Numbered from the stretch's first letter, positions 17,852-27,322 are shown. The stretch is 64,000 nucleotides of DNA from MGBC163016 sp964631345 (GCA_964631345.1 CAZVWE010000010.1:1-64000); one strand, 5' to 3'. Notes: generated from the sequence alone by a model not told the origin. Made by a program: numbers and translations.

Positions 17852-19414
17852 CTATTCACATGTAAGCACTTCGAAGCCAGCTAATTCGCCGTAACGGACT
17901 GCCGCATCGAATACATCACCATAAACGAGAGCTTGATGATTGCCTGTGGTAATGCTTCCCTCATTGAAGGCGTCAATGTCATTAACGGCATAATAGACAC
18001 CTTCGGAGCAATTCTCATCATAGTATCCAGCGCCAGAAACAATGGTTCCGCGCGCAACAAATAGCTTACTGCATGTTGGGTCGAACCGTGCAACGGTAAC
18101 TACCTGGCCAGCATCCTTTTCAAAATCATGTCGAATAGTTGTACCCCAACGACCATCCATGGCAAACGGACGTAGTGCATATTCAGATGCCTCACCATCG
18201 ATGCCCTTTAGCTTACGATTCGGGGTGGAATGATATGTGCATACAATGCCGCCACGTCCATCTATAGCCTTTGTGAAGGCAGCGAATGCTTCCTCGTGTT
18301 TTGATAGAGACTTAGGTGCAGAGACGTCAGAGTCGGCATCGTATTTAATAATCATCGTATTGCCCATGTATGGAGCCGTACGCGATAAGGCGCTTAGTAA
18401 TTGCATCGACACAAGAGCGCTAACATCATATTCACAAGCTGAGCAAATGCCTTCCTCGTTATTAAGCGAATGGTTTAGACACATAGTGAATTGCTCTTCG
18501 TTAAGCCTGCGCGTGGCGCACATATCAGGACATGGCGCGGTAAAGGCGTTACATCCCAAAGCAGAAAGAAGCTTGCGGGTCAGATAATGGGCACGCACGG
18601 ATTTGTAGACGTTTTCAATAGGCAAATCCACTTCCTTGGCGTTCTTTACGAGCTCATCGGTCATGCGTTGAATTTCTTCGGCATCCTGGGGGGTAATATT
18701 GTGTTCTTTCCTACCAGGCAGCGTCGGATTTGCCGTAGCATCTCCTTCATGCACCTGATCAAGGAATTCATGCATGTTCATATAGGTAAAGCGAATTCCC
18801 ATTTTGTCGTTAACGTATTCATGATTCATGAAAGAGTCGGGCGCGCTAATAGAAGTTGTCGAATTATTTCGAACAAGGGCAAGAATGCGTAGATGCTCCA
18901 TGACCTTACGAGCAAGCAGCGCTTTCACGTCGTTGCGAGCTTGATCCCAATTGACCCAACCCAGACATTCGCAACCATGCGCGCGTAGAGTCGCTACCGT
19001 TGCAGTGCCCGTAGCCGATCCGGTTAGCTTAACTGCCACAGGCTTGCCGGTAGCTAGAGCCAGTTGAAGAGCAAAATCAATACCGAAAGGATAATAGGTT
19101 ACGGCGTAGAGATCGACCTCGTCGGCATCGGCGCAGATTTCGGCAATCAAATCATCGTTGATCGGGAAAGTTTCGTCGCGTTTGCTTATAAAAGCATCCA
19201 TGATATTCACGGAGTCAAGGCATCCAAGTTCTTTTTTAAGCGTTTCATCCCAACCTGCAGCAATTTGCGCAGTACGCGCTTCGTCGAATTCGCTTGTTAG
19301 CTCGTCGCCTCTACCAAAACGGCAGGGGCCTTCAAAAACATACTCATGAATGAGCCCGAATACTACAGGCTTAATGTTCAACTTAACGTCTTGAGTATTC
19401 TTTACTTGCTCCAT
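17852..19414 (-). CDS. L-fucose/L-arabinose isomerase-superfamily protein
   Basis: 520 residues; AAAGGAG precedes ATG 19414. The N-terminal alpha/beta domains and C-terminal block (EGICSACEYDVSALVSMQ near 335-352, then GNHQALVYGD near 495-504) fit the FucI/AraA fold, and Glu, Asp and His candidates for the metal site are kept. FucI members isomerise aldoses and ketoses with Mn2+. No sugar kinase, aldolase or sugar transporter is nearby, so a role on free sugar is doubtful. It sits between a small unknown gene and sufE, divergent from a PucR regulator. It may act on a different substrate. Confidence 0.72.
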   Translation of the reverse strand: MEQVKNTQDVKLNIKPVVFGLIHEYVFEGPCRFGRGDELTSEFDEARTAQIAAGWDETLKKELGCLDSVNIMDAFISKRDETFPINDDLIAEICADADEVDLYAVTYYPFGIDFALQLALATGKPVAVKLTGSATGTATVATLRAHGCECLGWVNWDQARNDVKALLARKVMEHLRILALVRNNSTTSISAPDSFMNHEYVNDKMGIRFTYMNMHEFLDQVHEGDATANPTLPGRKEHNITPQDAEEIQRMTDELVKNAKEVDLPIENVYKSVRAHYLTRKLLSALGCNAFTAPCPDMCATRRLNEEQFTMCLNHSLNNEEGICSACEYDVSALVSMQLLSALSRTAPYMGNTMIIKYDADSDVSAPKSLSKHEEAFAAFTKAIDGRGGIVCTYHSTPNRKLKGIDGEASEYALRPFAMDGRWGTTIRHDFEKDAGQVVTVARFDPTCSKLFVARGTIVSGAGYYDENCSEGVYYAVNDIDAFNEGSITTGNHQALVYGDVFDAAVRYGELAGFEVLTCE

Positions 19415-19450
19415 ATCTACGGCTCCTTTCTAAGCCATTCAAACGCAACC

Positions 19451-19846
19451 TTATAGTTGCGCAAACACCCTATGGGCTATTTCGCTCACACTTCGAGCAG
19501 TACCGATATAGGAAGGCGATAAATCGATGTTCAAGTCCTTGCGGATTTTCATTAGCAAAAGAATCTGCTTCGTTTCGGCCGAGGTCGCGCCAGCACAATT
19601 TAGCGATGTATCTTGAAGATCACTTTTTCCGTCGCCAACTAAAGCCTGTTGATGCTCTAGGCTAAATTGGGATAAAACCCTGATATCGTCAGACCAGAAA
19701 TCCGCATCATCAATGGCGTAGCGCAACCGAATGTATTCGTAAAAGAGCTTTTCGAACGCGCCATAATCATCAACGCACTCTTTGAATAAAGGAACTAGAG
19801 CTTCCGCCTTCTTAAGATTTTCTTTGAGTCGTTCAGCGTATTCCAT
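19451..19846 (-). CDS. Small helical protein of unknown function
   Basis: 131 residues from ATG 19846, which has GGGGAAGG eight bases upstream; an in-frame ATG at 19864 has no ribosome site. It appears all-helical and acidic, with no membrane segment, no signal and one cysteine. It is the first gene of the operon with the isomerase-like gene (36-bp gap) and sufE, so a linked function is likely. I do not recognise the family. Confidence 0.75.
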   Translation of the reverse strand: MEYAERLKENLKKAEALVPLFKECVDDYGAFEKLFYEYIRLRYAIDDADFWSDDIRVLSQFSLEHQQALVGDGKSDLQDTSLNCAGATSAETKQILLLMKIRKDLNIDLSPSYIGTARSVSEIAHRVFAQL

Positions 19847-19992
19847 GAGAGACCTTCCCCTCATAGTCTCTTGCTCAGTGAATGCATCTCATTCTATGAG
19901 TGGCTAAGTAGAAGCAATGTGGGCATATTGGACAAATTTCTTCAACTTTTTTGTCATAATTAGAAAACATAAAGAGAAGAAGGGTTTTGAAA

Positions 19993-21600
19993 TTGTTTAC
20001 ATTTGCAATGCTCATTGATGGATATGAAGACTGCGAAGTAATAGCAGCACCACGCGGTCACATAATGCTCGATACCCTTTTAATAGATGTAGACAACACT
20101 ATGCCGATTAGCGAATTGGGTATAAACCCCGTTCATTCACGTGCGCTTTTTTTCGGCAATTTTGAAAAATGTCAAGCATTTCTTTCTTGCAATCCTGATT
20201 CTTACGCATGCGCTTTTAGCTCAGAAAATTTACTTTCCACTCTATCCGAAGACGCTTCTTCACGTTGCTTTTTGATACGTATTTGCGATCCTGGTAAATT
20301 CTTTATGCACATACAAGCTGTCGTTGCGCGTTATACCCTGTGGCAAGAACACATGAAAAACTCGCTTCTTCAAAACATGAGCTACCAAAATTTGATTGAC
20401 TGCAGCGAAAGTATTCTTGGAAACTTTCTTTCGATAACCGATATGTCGTTTCGTTTGCTTGGCTACACACATAACATTAAACCAGATGACGAGGTTTCAA
20501 AACGACTCATACAAAGCGGATATCACGACAAGCAGACCATAGAACTTTTTCGACAAAACCATCTTTTTGAGATATGGGAAACACACAGCGGACTCGCAGT
20601 GCATGAGGTTCCTCTTACCTCGGATAGCGAAAGCGCTTCATACGTATTCCGAAAACAGGGAATGTATTTCGTTCATGTAATACTGCGCTTCAATCACAAA
20701 CCACGAACGCAGGCACTCCTTGATATCTTCGAAATATTTATTTCACATCTTGAGGTGCTTGTAAAACGGGATTGGCAAAAGCGACGTGGACAGCGAACAA
20801 ATTATGCGCAGATATTAACAGAATTGCTTTCTGGAAAGCGAACAAAAACAACGACTATTGACGAAGAGTTAAATCTTGTGGGCATTGACAGCGATGCCAA
20901 GTTCATCGTGTTGGTTTTTGCTCCCGGCGAACACGCCGATCGGATGCCAGCAAGCGAACGACACTATCTTTTAAGTCAGATGGAAGAAGAATTTCCAGAC
21001 CAAATGATTATCGAGTACGAAGACAACATAGTCATGGTGTTCCAGCTTCCCCTGCAAAAAGCTATCGATGGAAATTTTAGCGATAGGCAGGCAGAGTTTA
21101 TTGCGCGCGTTTCGTCCTTCATAAGTATTAATAACAAGATTTGTGGCTGTTCGAATACAATCGATTCCGCGTTCGACCTTTGTTTTGCTTATCAACAAGC
21201 ATGCTTCGCCTTATCGTGCAGTTCTAAGCCTCTTGTCGCTCCAACCGAAAAGGCGTCATCTTTCGTAACGCAATTCAGTGAATGTTATTTGGATTTTCTA
21301 ATGTTTGGTCGTCTAAACAACAAGAGACTTGATCAATTTTGTCGAATGCACGGCTTAGTTGCACGTATTATCCACGATGATCGTATTGAAGAAACGAATA
21401 ACCTTGAGATAATCGTGACCTACCTTTATTACGAACGCCGTGCATCCGACGCGGCCAAAGCTTTATTCATGCACAGAAATACTCTCGTTTATCGCATTAA
21501 TGCTCTCTGCAAACGCTATGATCTAAAACTTGATTCATACGCATCCCGTCAAGCCCTGCTTTTGGAATACAACATAATGCAAAACTTCGAACGGCTTTAA
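19993..21600 (+). CDS. PucR/CdaR-type transcriptional regulator
   Basis: About 535 residues. TTG 19993 is eight bases after GAAGAAGGG; TTG 19987 in the same frame is too close. The C-terminal helix-turn-helix (ASDAAKALFMHRNTLVYRIN, near 497-516) is the PucR HTH_30 signature. The middle holds a GGDEF-like or degenerate sensory region. Such regulators activate catabolic operons in response to the substrate. It is divergent from the small-unknown/isomerase/sufE operon, its likely target. Confidence 0.88.
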   Translation: MFTFAMLIDGYEDCEVIAAPRGHIMLDTLLIDVDNTMPISELGINPVHSRALFFGNFEKCQAFLSCNPDSYACAFSSENLLSTLSEDASSRCFLIRICDPGKFFMHIQAVVARYTLWQEHMKNSLLQNMSYQNLIDCSESILGNFLSITDMSFRLLGYTHNIKPDDEVSKRLIQSGYHDKQTIELFRQNHLFEIWETHSGLAVHEVPLTSDSESASYVFRKQGMYFVHVILRFNHKPRTQALLDIFEIFISHLEVLVKRDWQKRRGQRTNYAQILTELLSGKRTKTTTIDEELNLVGIDSDAKFIVLVFAPGEHADRMPASERHYLLSQMEEEFPDQMIIEYEDNIVMVFQLPLQKAIDGNFSDRQAEFIARVSSFISINNKICGCSNTIDSAFDLCFAYQQACFALSCSSKPLVAPTEKASSFVTQFSECYLDFLMFGRLNNKRLDQFCRMHGLVARIIHDDRIEETNNLEIIVTYLYYERRASDAAKALFMHRNTLVYRINALCKRYDLKLDSYASRQALLLEYNIMQNFERL

Positions 21601-21636
21601 TTGCGAATTGAATGGCTGCATGTCCGATAACAGTTT

Positions 21637-22926
21637 TTAGCGCCATTCTACATCGATAAATTCACCGGCTTGGGGTTTAACAGCACCTGATCCTGCAGGT
21701 ACCAAATAAAAAGCATTTCCAGAAAGTGTTTCGGGTGACCCTGCTTTACCTGAGAATGGCTTTGCATGCAAAAGACCATCTTTGCCTTGCTCAACTTTCA
21801 GAAATTTCACAGCTGAAAACTCTTGTCCAGGTGCAACAACACTTGGACGATCTTCTCCAGAAATTGCTTTTGTACCAGAGGCTTTTTGGTCGTGCTTCTT
21901 TGCATGTCCGGAGCCATCAAATGACTCATCCAATATCACTGATACCGTCTCGGGCTCAGGTGATAGTCCTAAAAACTGCTTCATCAGCGGCAGTAAATAG
22001 AAGTTTAAGGTAAACGAAGCTCCACCGGACGGACCAGAGATTCCAACAATTGGCTTTCCGTTTACAAAAGCAAAATGGCTGTGATGACCCGGTCCGTGGC
22101 TTACTTCGTGACAGATTATTTCACCCATCTTCTCAAGCTCTTCAACAGCCCAGTCGCCCGATCCTTTAGATGTTCCGGCGTTTAGAATCACGATATCGGC
22201 CATTTCACAGGCTGCTTCCACCGCATCATGAATTGCTTGCGGGTCGTCCGGGACAATGTCAAACGGCAGATATTCGCCACCCCACGCTTCGACTTTACCC
22301 TTAACAACCACGCTATTCGTTTCGATATTACGTCCTGTTGGCGTATGAGCAGAACCTGGTTGGATCAATTCATCTCCTGTTGGAATAAAAGCTACTTTTG
22401 GACGAACACGAACGGGAACGGACGCGATGTTTCCACTTGCTATGCGTGCAGCGACATCTGGCGTAATTACCGTATTTGCTGTTTCGAGCAAATCGCCTAC
22501 GTTAAGCGTGCTTCCCGCAGGTCGTGTTCCTGCATAACGTTTAGAGGGAGCAGCGCTTATTTGAACATGTTGTTCATCAGGTGAAACAATGACATGTTCA
22601 ATGACAATGGCCGTATCGAATCCTTCAGGCATAGCCACGCCAGTATTGGCGAATTCCCAGTCAACACCTCGCACCCAAGAAGAGGTATCTGGCAACTCAC
22701 CTTCGGCAAAGCCTTCAAAGTTTTCCCAGTGTACGGCAATGGAGTCCATGCAGCAGGTTAGTGTATTGGGGGCTTGGGTAATCGAATGAATATCTTTTGC
22801 AAGCACGCGCCCAAAAGAGTCGTAGATGTTTACATTTTCGATTTGCGCAACGAAATTAGTGCGTGCGAGTATCTCGCTTACTGCCTTTTCACGCGACATG
22901 GTTATATGGTTGGAATGGTCTCTCAT
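21637..22926 (-). CDS. moeA: Divergent MoeA-like molybdopterin molybdenumtransferase
   Basis: 429 residues; AGAAAGGAA precedes ATG 22926. The gene is co-directional with the ABC genes and starts 12 bp after the ATPase stop. Domain order is as in MoeA: N-terminal domain, MPT-binding domain with PTGDEL near 198 and AGTSKGSGDWAVEE near 255, then a C-terminal beta-barrel. MoeA inserts molybdate into adenylated molybdopterin. Two hallmarks differ: the usual SAMDGYA block reads CCMDSIAV, and the usual PGNPVSA loop reads GPSGGASF. It may be specialised for a metal such as tungstate or for a partner enzyme. A His/Lys/Asp-rich insert (HAKKHDQK) lies near 350. Confidence 0.82.
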   Translation of the reverse strand: MRDHSNHITMSREKAVSEILARTNFVAQIENVNIYDSFGRVLAKDIHSITQAPNTLTCCMDSIAVHWENFEGFAEGELPDTSSWVRGVDWEFANTGVAMPEGFDTAIVIEHVIVSPDEQHVQISAAPSKRYAGTRPAGSTLNVGDLLETANTVITPDVAARIASGNIASVPVRVRPKVAFIPTGDELIQPGSAHTPTGRNIETNSVVVKGKVEAWGGEYLPFDIVPDDPQAIHDAVEAACEMADIVILNAGTSKGSGDWAVEELEKMGEIICHEVSHGPGHHSHFAFVNGKPIVGISGPSGGASFTLNFYLLPLMKQFLGLSPEPETVSVILDESFDGSGHAKKHDQKASGTKAISGEDRPSVVAPGQEFSAVKFLKVEQGKDGLLHAKPFSGKAGSPETLSGNAFYLVPAGSGAVKPQAGEFIDVEWR

Positions 22927-22938
22927 TTGATTCCTTTC

Positions 22939-23766
22939 TTACTTAGGTCTTAATTCATTAAGAAGCAACGGATCGGTTTTATATTCTTGAACAACCGGTA
23001 CACAAGCCGATCCGAATTTTCCATTTCCCAAATCAACTTGGTCGACGATTACATCAGTATGATAGATAGTTTTCATCGTCTGCTGCGTAATGATATCAGT
23101 GGGAGTTCCTTGTGCAAGCATGCGCCCTTGATCTAGAACGATTACGTGATCAGCGCAGTAAAAAGCATGTGCCGGATCATGCGTTACCATTAATACCGAC
23201 ATTCCGTTATCCACTAAACTGCGCATGCGCGATAGCACAAGCTGCTGATTTCCAAAATCTAAACTTGCAGTTGGCTCATCCATAATAAGAATCTCTGGCT
23301 GTTGAACAAGTGCGCGAGCAATTAACACAAGCTGTTGTTGTCCGCCAGACAGTTGCGGGTAATTCTTGTCGGCAAGGTCTTCAATTGCAAGCTGACAAAG
23401 TGCCGCATAAGAAACACGACGATCCGCTTTTGAAATTTTGCACATAGGTGACATGTGGGGTGTTCGACCCATAAGCACAACATCTCTCACCTTGTACGGA
23501 AACGGAAGTCGATGTGTCTGTGGAATATAAGCGAAGTGTTTAGCTTTTTCGCGCTCACGCATAGCAAGTGCATTTTGTCCGCTGATTTCAACACGCCCCG
23601 CAAGCGCTGGCAAGAGTCCCAAGATGGTTTTAAGAGTTGTGGTTTTGCCGCAACCGTTTGCACCGATGATGCAACAAAATTCACCTGCTTTAAGTTCAAA
23701 GCTCATATCGCTCACAATTGGATGCGCTGCTTTATATCCAACATCAAGATTTTCGACTATCAGCAT
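22939..23766 (-). CDS. ABC transporter ATPase, FecE/MolC type
   Basis: 275 residues from ATG 23766; AGGTG lies six bases after its spacer, and a GTG at 23775 has no site. Walker A GANGCGKTT, signature LSGGQQQ and Walker B ILIMDEP are intact. The LPFPYKVRDVVLMGRTPHM block is characteristic of the iron-siderophore/cobalamin/molybdate type II importers. It pairs with the FecCD permease just upstream and hydrolyses ATP to drive uptake. Linkage to MoeA favours molybdate or tungstate over siderophore. Confidence 0.93.
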   Translation of the reverse strand: MLIVENLDVGYKAAHPIVSDMSFELKAGEFCCIIGANGCGKTTTLKTILGLLPALAGRVEISGQNALAMREREKAKHFAYIPQTHRLPFPYKVRDVVLMGRTPHMSPMCKISKADRRVSYAALCQLAIEDLADKNYPQLSGGQQQLVLIARALVQQPEILIMDEPTASLDFGNQQLVLSRMRSLVDNGMSVLMVTHDPAHAFYCADHVIVLDQGRMLAQGTPTDIITQQTMKTIYHTDVIVDQVDLGNGKFGSACVPVVQEYKTDPLLLNELRPK

Positions 23767-23888
23767 TGACCTCACCTAACATGACAATATTCGAACTTGA
23801 ACCTGTAAATCAAATCTGTAACCCAAGCTCGTAAATCTCAACCTGCTAATCCAAACCTATAAAACTCATCCGTAAATTCCAGTTTTCA

Positions 23889-25076
23889 TCAGTTCCAACT
23901 TGAAGAATTGCGTTTAAAAATCAGTGCAAAGAACGGTACTCCTAGAAGTGCCGTAAGTATTCCAATAGGTATCTCCATTGCGAATAAACAACGCGCAAGA
24001 TCGTCAACGATAAGTAGGTAGCAACCACCCAGAAGTGCCGCCGTTGGTAAAAGACGCTTGTGATCAGGCCCTACAACCGCACGAGCAAGATGCGGAATTA
24101 CAAGACCAATCCAACCGATAACACCTGAAACTGCTACGGAAACAGAAGTGAGTAGCGTTGCGGCAATAATTACAATGAATCTTGTTCGCGCTGTGTTGAT
24201 TCCAAGTGATTTAGCTTCTTCTTCACCAAGTGAGAGCACATTCAAATTCCAACGCTCAAGCATCAATAAAACGAATCCCACAACCATCGGAATAACTGCC
24301 ATACGTAAATCTGTCATATTGGCGCCAGAAAAACTTCCCATAAGCCAATATGTAATCGATGGGAGTTTGTCGTTTACGTCGGCACAGAGCTTCACTATCG
24401 AAGTTCCCGCTTGGAACATAGTTGAAACGAGAATGCCGCCAAGTACCAGTCCTAAAAGTCGGTCATATTTGACCATGCCATTCATAAAAACCGCTATTCC
24501 GACAGCAAGAAGACCGCATCCAAAAGCTAGAAGCTGGGTAATTATTGTACTTGTTCCGATAAGAAGTCCGATGCATGCTCCCAGACTTGCGCCAGCAGAA
24601 GCGCCTAAGAGATCGGGTGATACGAGAGGATTTCGAAACATTCCCTGAAAAGCGGCTCCTGCACTTGCAAGTGCAGCACCAGTCATAAGAACAAGAAGAA
24701 TACGAGGGATACGAATTGCAAAAATTACTTTATCCACGCTGAGTTCTTCTTTAGTTTGAATGGCATCTGCAAAGTGACGCTGAATTCCTTCTACAAGTTC
24801 AGGAGGATTAATAGGGTATTGACCTATCGCAAAGCTAACCAAGACAATGCCAACAAGAATAAGAGGAAGTGCAATCTTTATTCCAAGTGAAACTTTTTCA
24901 CTAAAAGTTTGATCAGCAGATTCTTCCAGACGAGCATATTTGTCGAGTTGATCTCCATTGAGACATTCTTTGAACTTGTCCTCATCGTGATTCTCGGACG
25001 CGTATTCAATGTCGGCAGATGCCGCTTCGAGTTTATCTTCGATCTTTTCTTCGATATTCGAACCTAAATGTTTCAT
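23889..25076 (-). CDS. FecCD-family ABC importer permease
   Basis: 395 residues from ATG 25076 (CGAGGAACCGC upstream); its ATG overlaps the methyltransferase stop as ATGA, implying coupled translation. About ten membrane segments follow a charged cytoplasmic N-terminus of roughly 65 residues rich in Glu, Asp and Lys. RIPRILLVLMTGAALASAGA and GVIGWIGLVIPHLARAVVGP are the conserved FecCD blocks. The long acidic N-terminus is unusual. The permease gene is followed by the ATPase with a 122-bp gap. Confidence 0.93.
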   Translation of the reverse strand: MKHLGSNIEEKIEDKLEAASADIEYASENHDEDKFKECLNGDQLDKYARLEESADQTFSEKVSLGIKIALPLILVGIVLVSFAIGQYPINPPELVEGIQRHFADAIQTKEELSVDKVIFAIRIPRILLVLMTGAALASAGAAFQGMFRNPLVSPDLLGASAGASLGACIGLLIGTSTIITQLLAFGCGLLAVGIAVFMNGMVKYDRLLGLVLGGILVSTMFQAGTSIVKLCADVNDKLPSITYWLMGSFSGANMTDLRMAVIPMVVGFVLLMLERWNLNVLSLGEEEAKSLGINTARTRFIVIIAATLLTSVSVAVSGVIGWIGLVIPHLARAVVGPDHKRLLPTAALLGGCYLLIVDDLARCLFAMEIPIGILTALLGVPFFALIFKRNSSSWN

Positions 25077-25876
25077 GCGGTTCCTCGAGTAGACCACTTA
25101 ATAAACGCCCAAGGGGCGATCAGTGTATAGTCCAATTGATAAACAGTTTTTCCATCAAGCTGTTCTTGTTTGAAATGATCTTCAACATACTGGTCGAATA
25201 ATTCTTGTTCACGATTGTTCAGTGGCGCAGATCCTGTCATGCGTGCAAGTTCCATACGTGCGGTTTCTAGATCATCGAAACGCATGGGACGCTCACAGGG
25301 GATATAGGTCAGATGTGGAAAGCGCTCCATCTCATAAAGCATTTTTATCAGTTTCGGAATTTCTTGTTCATCAGGAAGCTCTCGCCCTAAATGTTGCATC
25401 AAGCGAGGCTCATAAGCAGGAACTGATCCAGCAGAAACGGTTATAGCCACGGCTTCTCGGGCAACACTATCGAGCTTTTCAAGCAAATGCCTAACATCTT
25501 TAAATCCAAGAGATCTTGAGGCAACGGCTATATCCACGGAATTTTCAGTTAAGCCAAATTCAGCCCAGTTATCCTGCCATGACATTAGTTTGCAGGTAAC
25601 AGAAAGATCCTTATGAGCGATATTTTCTTCTAGCTTTTCAATCATTTTAGGAGAAAAATCGCAGGCAATTACCCTACAACCTTGCTTTGCAAGTGGAATA
25701 GCAAGCGTGCCCGCAGCGCATCCCATATCAAGCACGACTGAGTTATTCGAAGTGTCTAATAACTTCAGGAACTGTTCTGCATAATGATGTGTTGCAGAAC
25801 CTCCGCCGCATTGTTTTCCAAAGGTTGCAGCACGTAAGTCCCAGTATTTTCGTTGCTCTTCAAATTCGTTATCCAT
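25073..25876 (-). CDS. Class I SAM-dependent methyltransferase in the metal-import operon
   Basis: 267 residues. The SAM motif I is VLDMGCAAGTLAIPLA near 47-62, followed by the acidic CDFSPKM loop and VDIAVASRSL as motif IV-like. Its stop overlaps the permease start by four bases, so it is a true member of the operon and not a chance neighbour. Substrate unknown; a small chelator that carries the metal is one possibility. Methyltransferases are sometimes found beside FecCD importers in Coriobacteriia and clostridia, which supports a shared task. Confidence 0.85.
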   Translation of the reverse strand: MDNEFEEQRKYWDLRAATFGKQCGGGSATHHYAEQFLKLLDTSNNSVVLDMGCAAGTLAIPLAKQGCRVIACDFSPKMIEKLEENIAHKDLSVTCKLMSWQDNWAEFGLTENSVDIAVASRSLGFKDVRHLLEKLDSVAREAVAITVSAGSVPAYEPRLMQHLGRELPDEQEIPKLIKMLYEMERFPHLTYIPCERPMRFDDLETARMELARMTGSAPLNNREQELFDQYVEDHFKQEQLDGKTVYQLDYTLIAPWAFIKWSTRGTA

Positions 25877-25917
25877 AAAATTGCTGCTTTCAAAACAGGC
25901 GTTTAACTAATTTTTAA

Positions 25918-25978
25918 TTCAAATAAAAATGACCCACTTACCGTAAATATTTCAGATATCTTCCAGGTAAGTGGGTCA
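25918..25978 (-). terminator. Intercistronic hairpin with T tract between binding protein and methyltransferase
   Basis: TGACCCACTTACC and GGTAAGTGGGTCA (13-bp perfect arms, 23-base loop) are followed on the minus strand by ATTTTTATTTG. It should terminate part of the transcripts after the binding-protein gene, which lets the lipoprotein be made in excess of the permease parts, a usual pattern for ABC importers. Confidence 0.75.
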
Positions 25979-26028
25979 CAAAGAAAGGAGCCTAAGTCTT
26001 TATAAAAGACCCGACTTGAACATCTTTA

Positions 26029-27162
26029 TTAATCAAGGAACAAAATCTCGTTTGCTTCTGCATCAGTAAGATCCACTGAGAAGAATAATTTGTAGAAATC
26101 CTTAGTGGTCTGTACCATGTCGATGTCGTAGTAAGTTGGATAAAGCTTATTAGCAAGCCATTGCATTCCGATATAACGTGTAACTGATGGTGGACGATCG
26201 CCCCACATATAAGGAACGCAAGGGATCGTATAGACCTGATTATTTTGAACAGCAGATATTGTCTCCCAATCAGGGCTTGTACGAATCAGATCGTCAGCTC
26301 CGCCCTTGATTGTGTCATCCCATGCAATGATTACATCTGGATCCCAATTGATTACATTTTCTAGAGACACCTGTGTCATACCGCTGCCTTGTGTGTTGTC
26401 GCAATCAGCAGCGTCTATGGCTCCAGCCGTTTTGAACGTGGCAAAGTGCGGTGAATTGGCGGGCTCTGTCTTTAGACCATCGGGGCCTTCAGCATAATAA
26501 ACAATTAGTAGCTCCTCATCAGGAACTTTTGCGACAGCTGCCGTAACATCTGCAAGTGCTTTTTCACAGTAATCTGCCATTTCGTCTGCGCGGTCTTCGG
26601 TGCCAAGAACTTTACCAATTTCGCGGTAGGTATCCGGTGTGCTTTCTACAGAGCCGTCGAAAACAAGTACAGGGATGCCGGTTTGCTCTTGCAATTCATC
26701 AGCTGCGGAAATGTCGCCTTCTGAAATAGTTGCTGAAGTTACATCTAGGATAGCCTGGATACCTGCGGCCATGATTGCTTCATTATCGAGTGTACCATTC
26801 ATGGACCATGTTCCGTAGTTCTCAAGATCTTTTACCACTTCCGGCATGTATTTAAGCTCGTATTCAGTGTAGTCAGTATTAGTGCCACCTGCTTTTTCGG
26901 GCGCCATAGTGAATAAATACATCTGTGCGATAGGACTTGTTGGATAGATTGAGGTCAAATTCTCAGGGGATGGAATTTCGACCGTCCTACCTGCGCCGTC
27001 TGTGACACTTACCGCTTGCGCTTGTGAGTCTGTCGCTGATGCATTAGAGCTGTCCTGTGAGTTGCTAGTGCCACAACCTGCAAGCAGTAGACAACACAGC
27101 GATAATGCCGTGACGATCGCAATCGCCTTGTTCAAAAAATGCCGTTTTACTAAACCTTCCAT
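26029..27162 (-). CDS. ABC importer solute-binding lipoprotein (FecB/BtuF type)
   Basis: 377 residues; GGAAAGG precedes ATG 27162. A signal peptide ends in the lipobox LLAGC (Cys near 30), then a Ser/Asn/Ala-rich linker and a two-lobed helical-backbone binding protein with VTDGAGRTVEIPSP near 52. It captures the substrate at the outer face of the membrane and feeds the FecCD permease. Homologues bind siderophores, cobalamin, heme, molybdate or tungstate; context with moeA and DUF364 favours molybdate or tungstate. Confidence 0.9.
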   Translation of the reverse strand: MEGLVKRHFLNKAIAIVTALSLCCLLLAGCGTSNSQDSSNASATDSQAQAVSVTDGAGRTVEIPSPENLTSIYPTSPIAQMYLFTMAPEKAGGTNTDYTEYELKYMPEVVKDLENYGTWSMNGTLDNEAIMAAGIQAILDVTSATISEGDISAADELQEQTGIPVLVFDGSVESTPDTYREIGKVLGTEDRADEMADYCEKALADVTAAVAKVPDEELLIVYYAEGPDGLKTEPANSPHFATFKTAGAIDAADCDNTQGSGMTQVSLENVINWDPDVIIAWDDTIKGGADDLIRTSPDWETISAVQNNQVYTIPCVPYMWGDRPPSVTRYIGMQWLANKLYPTYYDIDMVQTTKDFYKLFFSVDLTDAEANEILFLD

Positions 27163-27271
27163 GCCACCTTTCCTTTCGTTGTTTTGCGGGATGCCTGATT
27201 TTGCATTGCCCGTTTAACCCGTTTTTTGTAGCTGAGTTTTATGGCTGTGTTTTATAACTGTGCGATCTCCC

Positions 27272-27300
27272 CAAACGCTATTTCCACAAACGCTATTTCC
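27272..27300. repeat. Tandem CAAACGCTATTTCC direct repeat ahead of the binding-protein gene
   Basis: A 14-base unit occurs at 27272-27285 and 27287-27300, between the DUF364 and binding-protein genes and about 110 bases upstream of the latter's start. Spacing of about 15 bases, not a helical turn, argues for a slip duplication as much as for two binding sites. A third, partial CCCCAAAA follows. Confidence 0.5.
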
Positions 27301-27322
27301 CCAAAATGTGCGATGCTGATGG

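Noticed and set aside
22939..27162. Importer as a siderophore or heme system
   Set aside because: No siderophore biosynthesis, ferric reductase or heme oxygenase gene nearby; the moeA and DUF364 links fit molybdate or tungstate better. Not excluded.
27272..27300. ModE operator
   Set aside because: Only the CGCTAT half matches; arrangement is direct and not inverted, and no ModE gene is seen.
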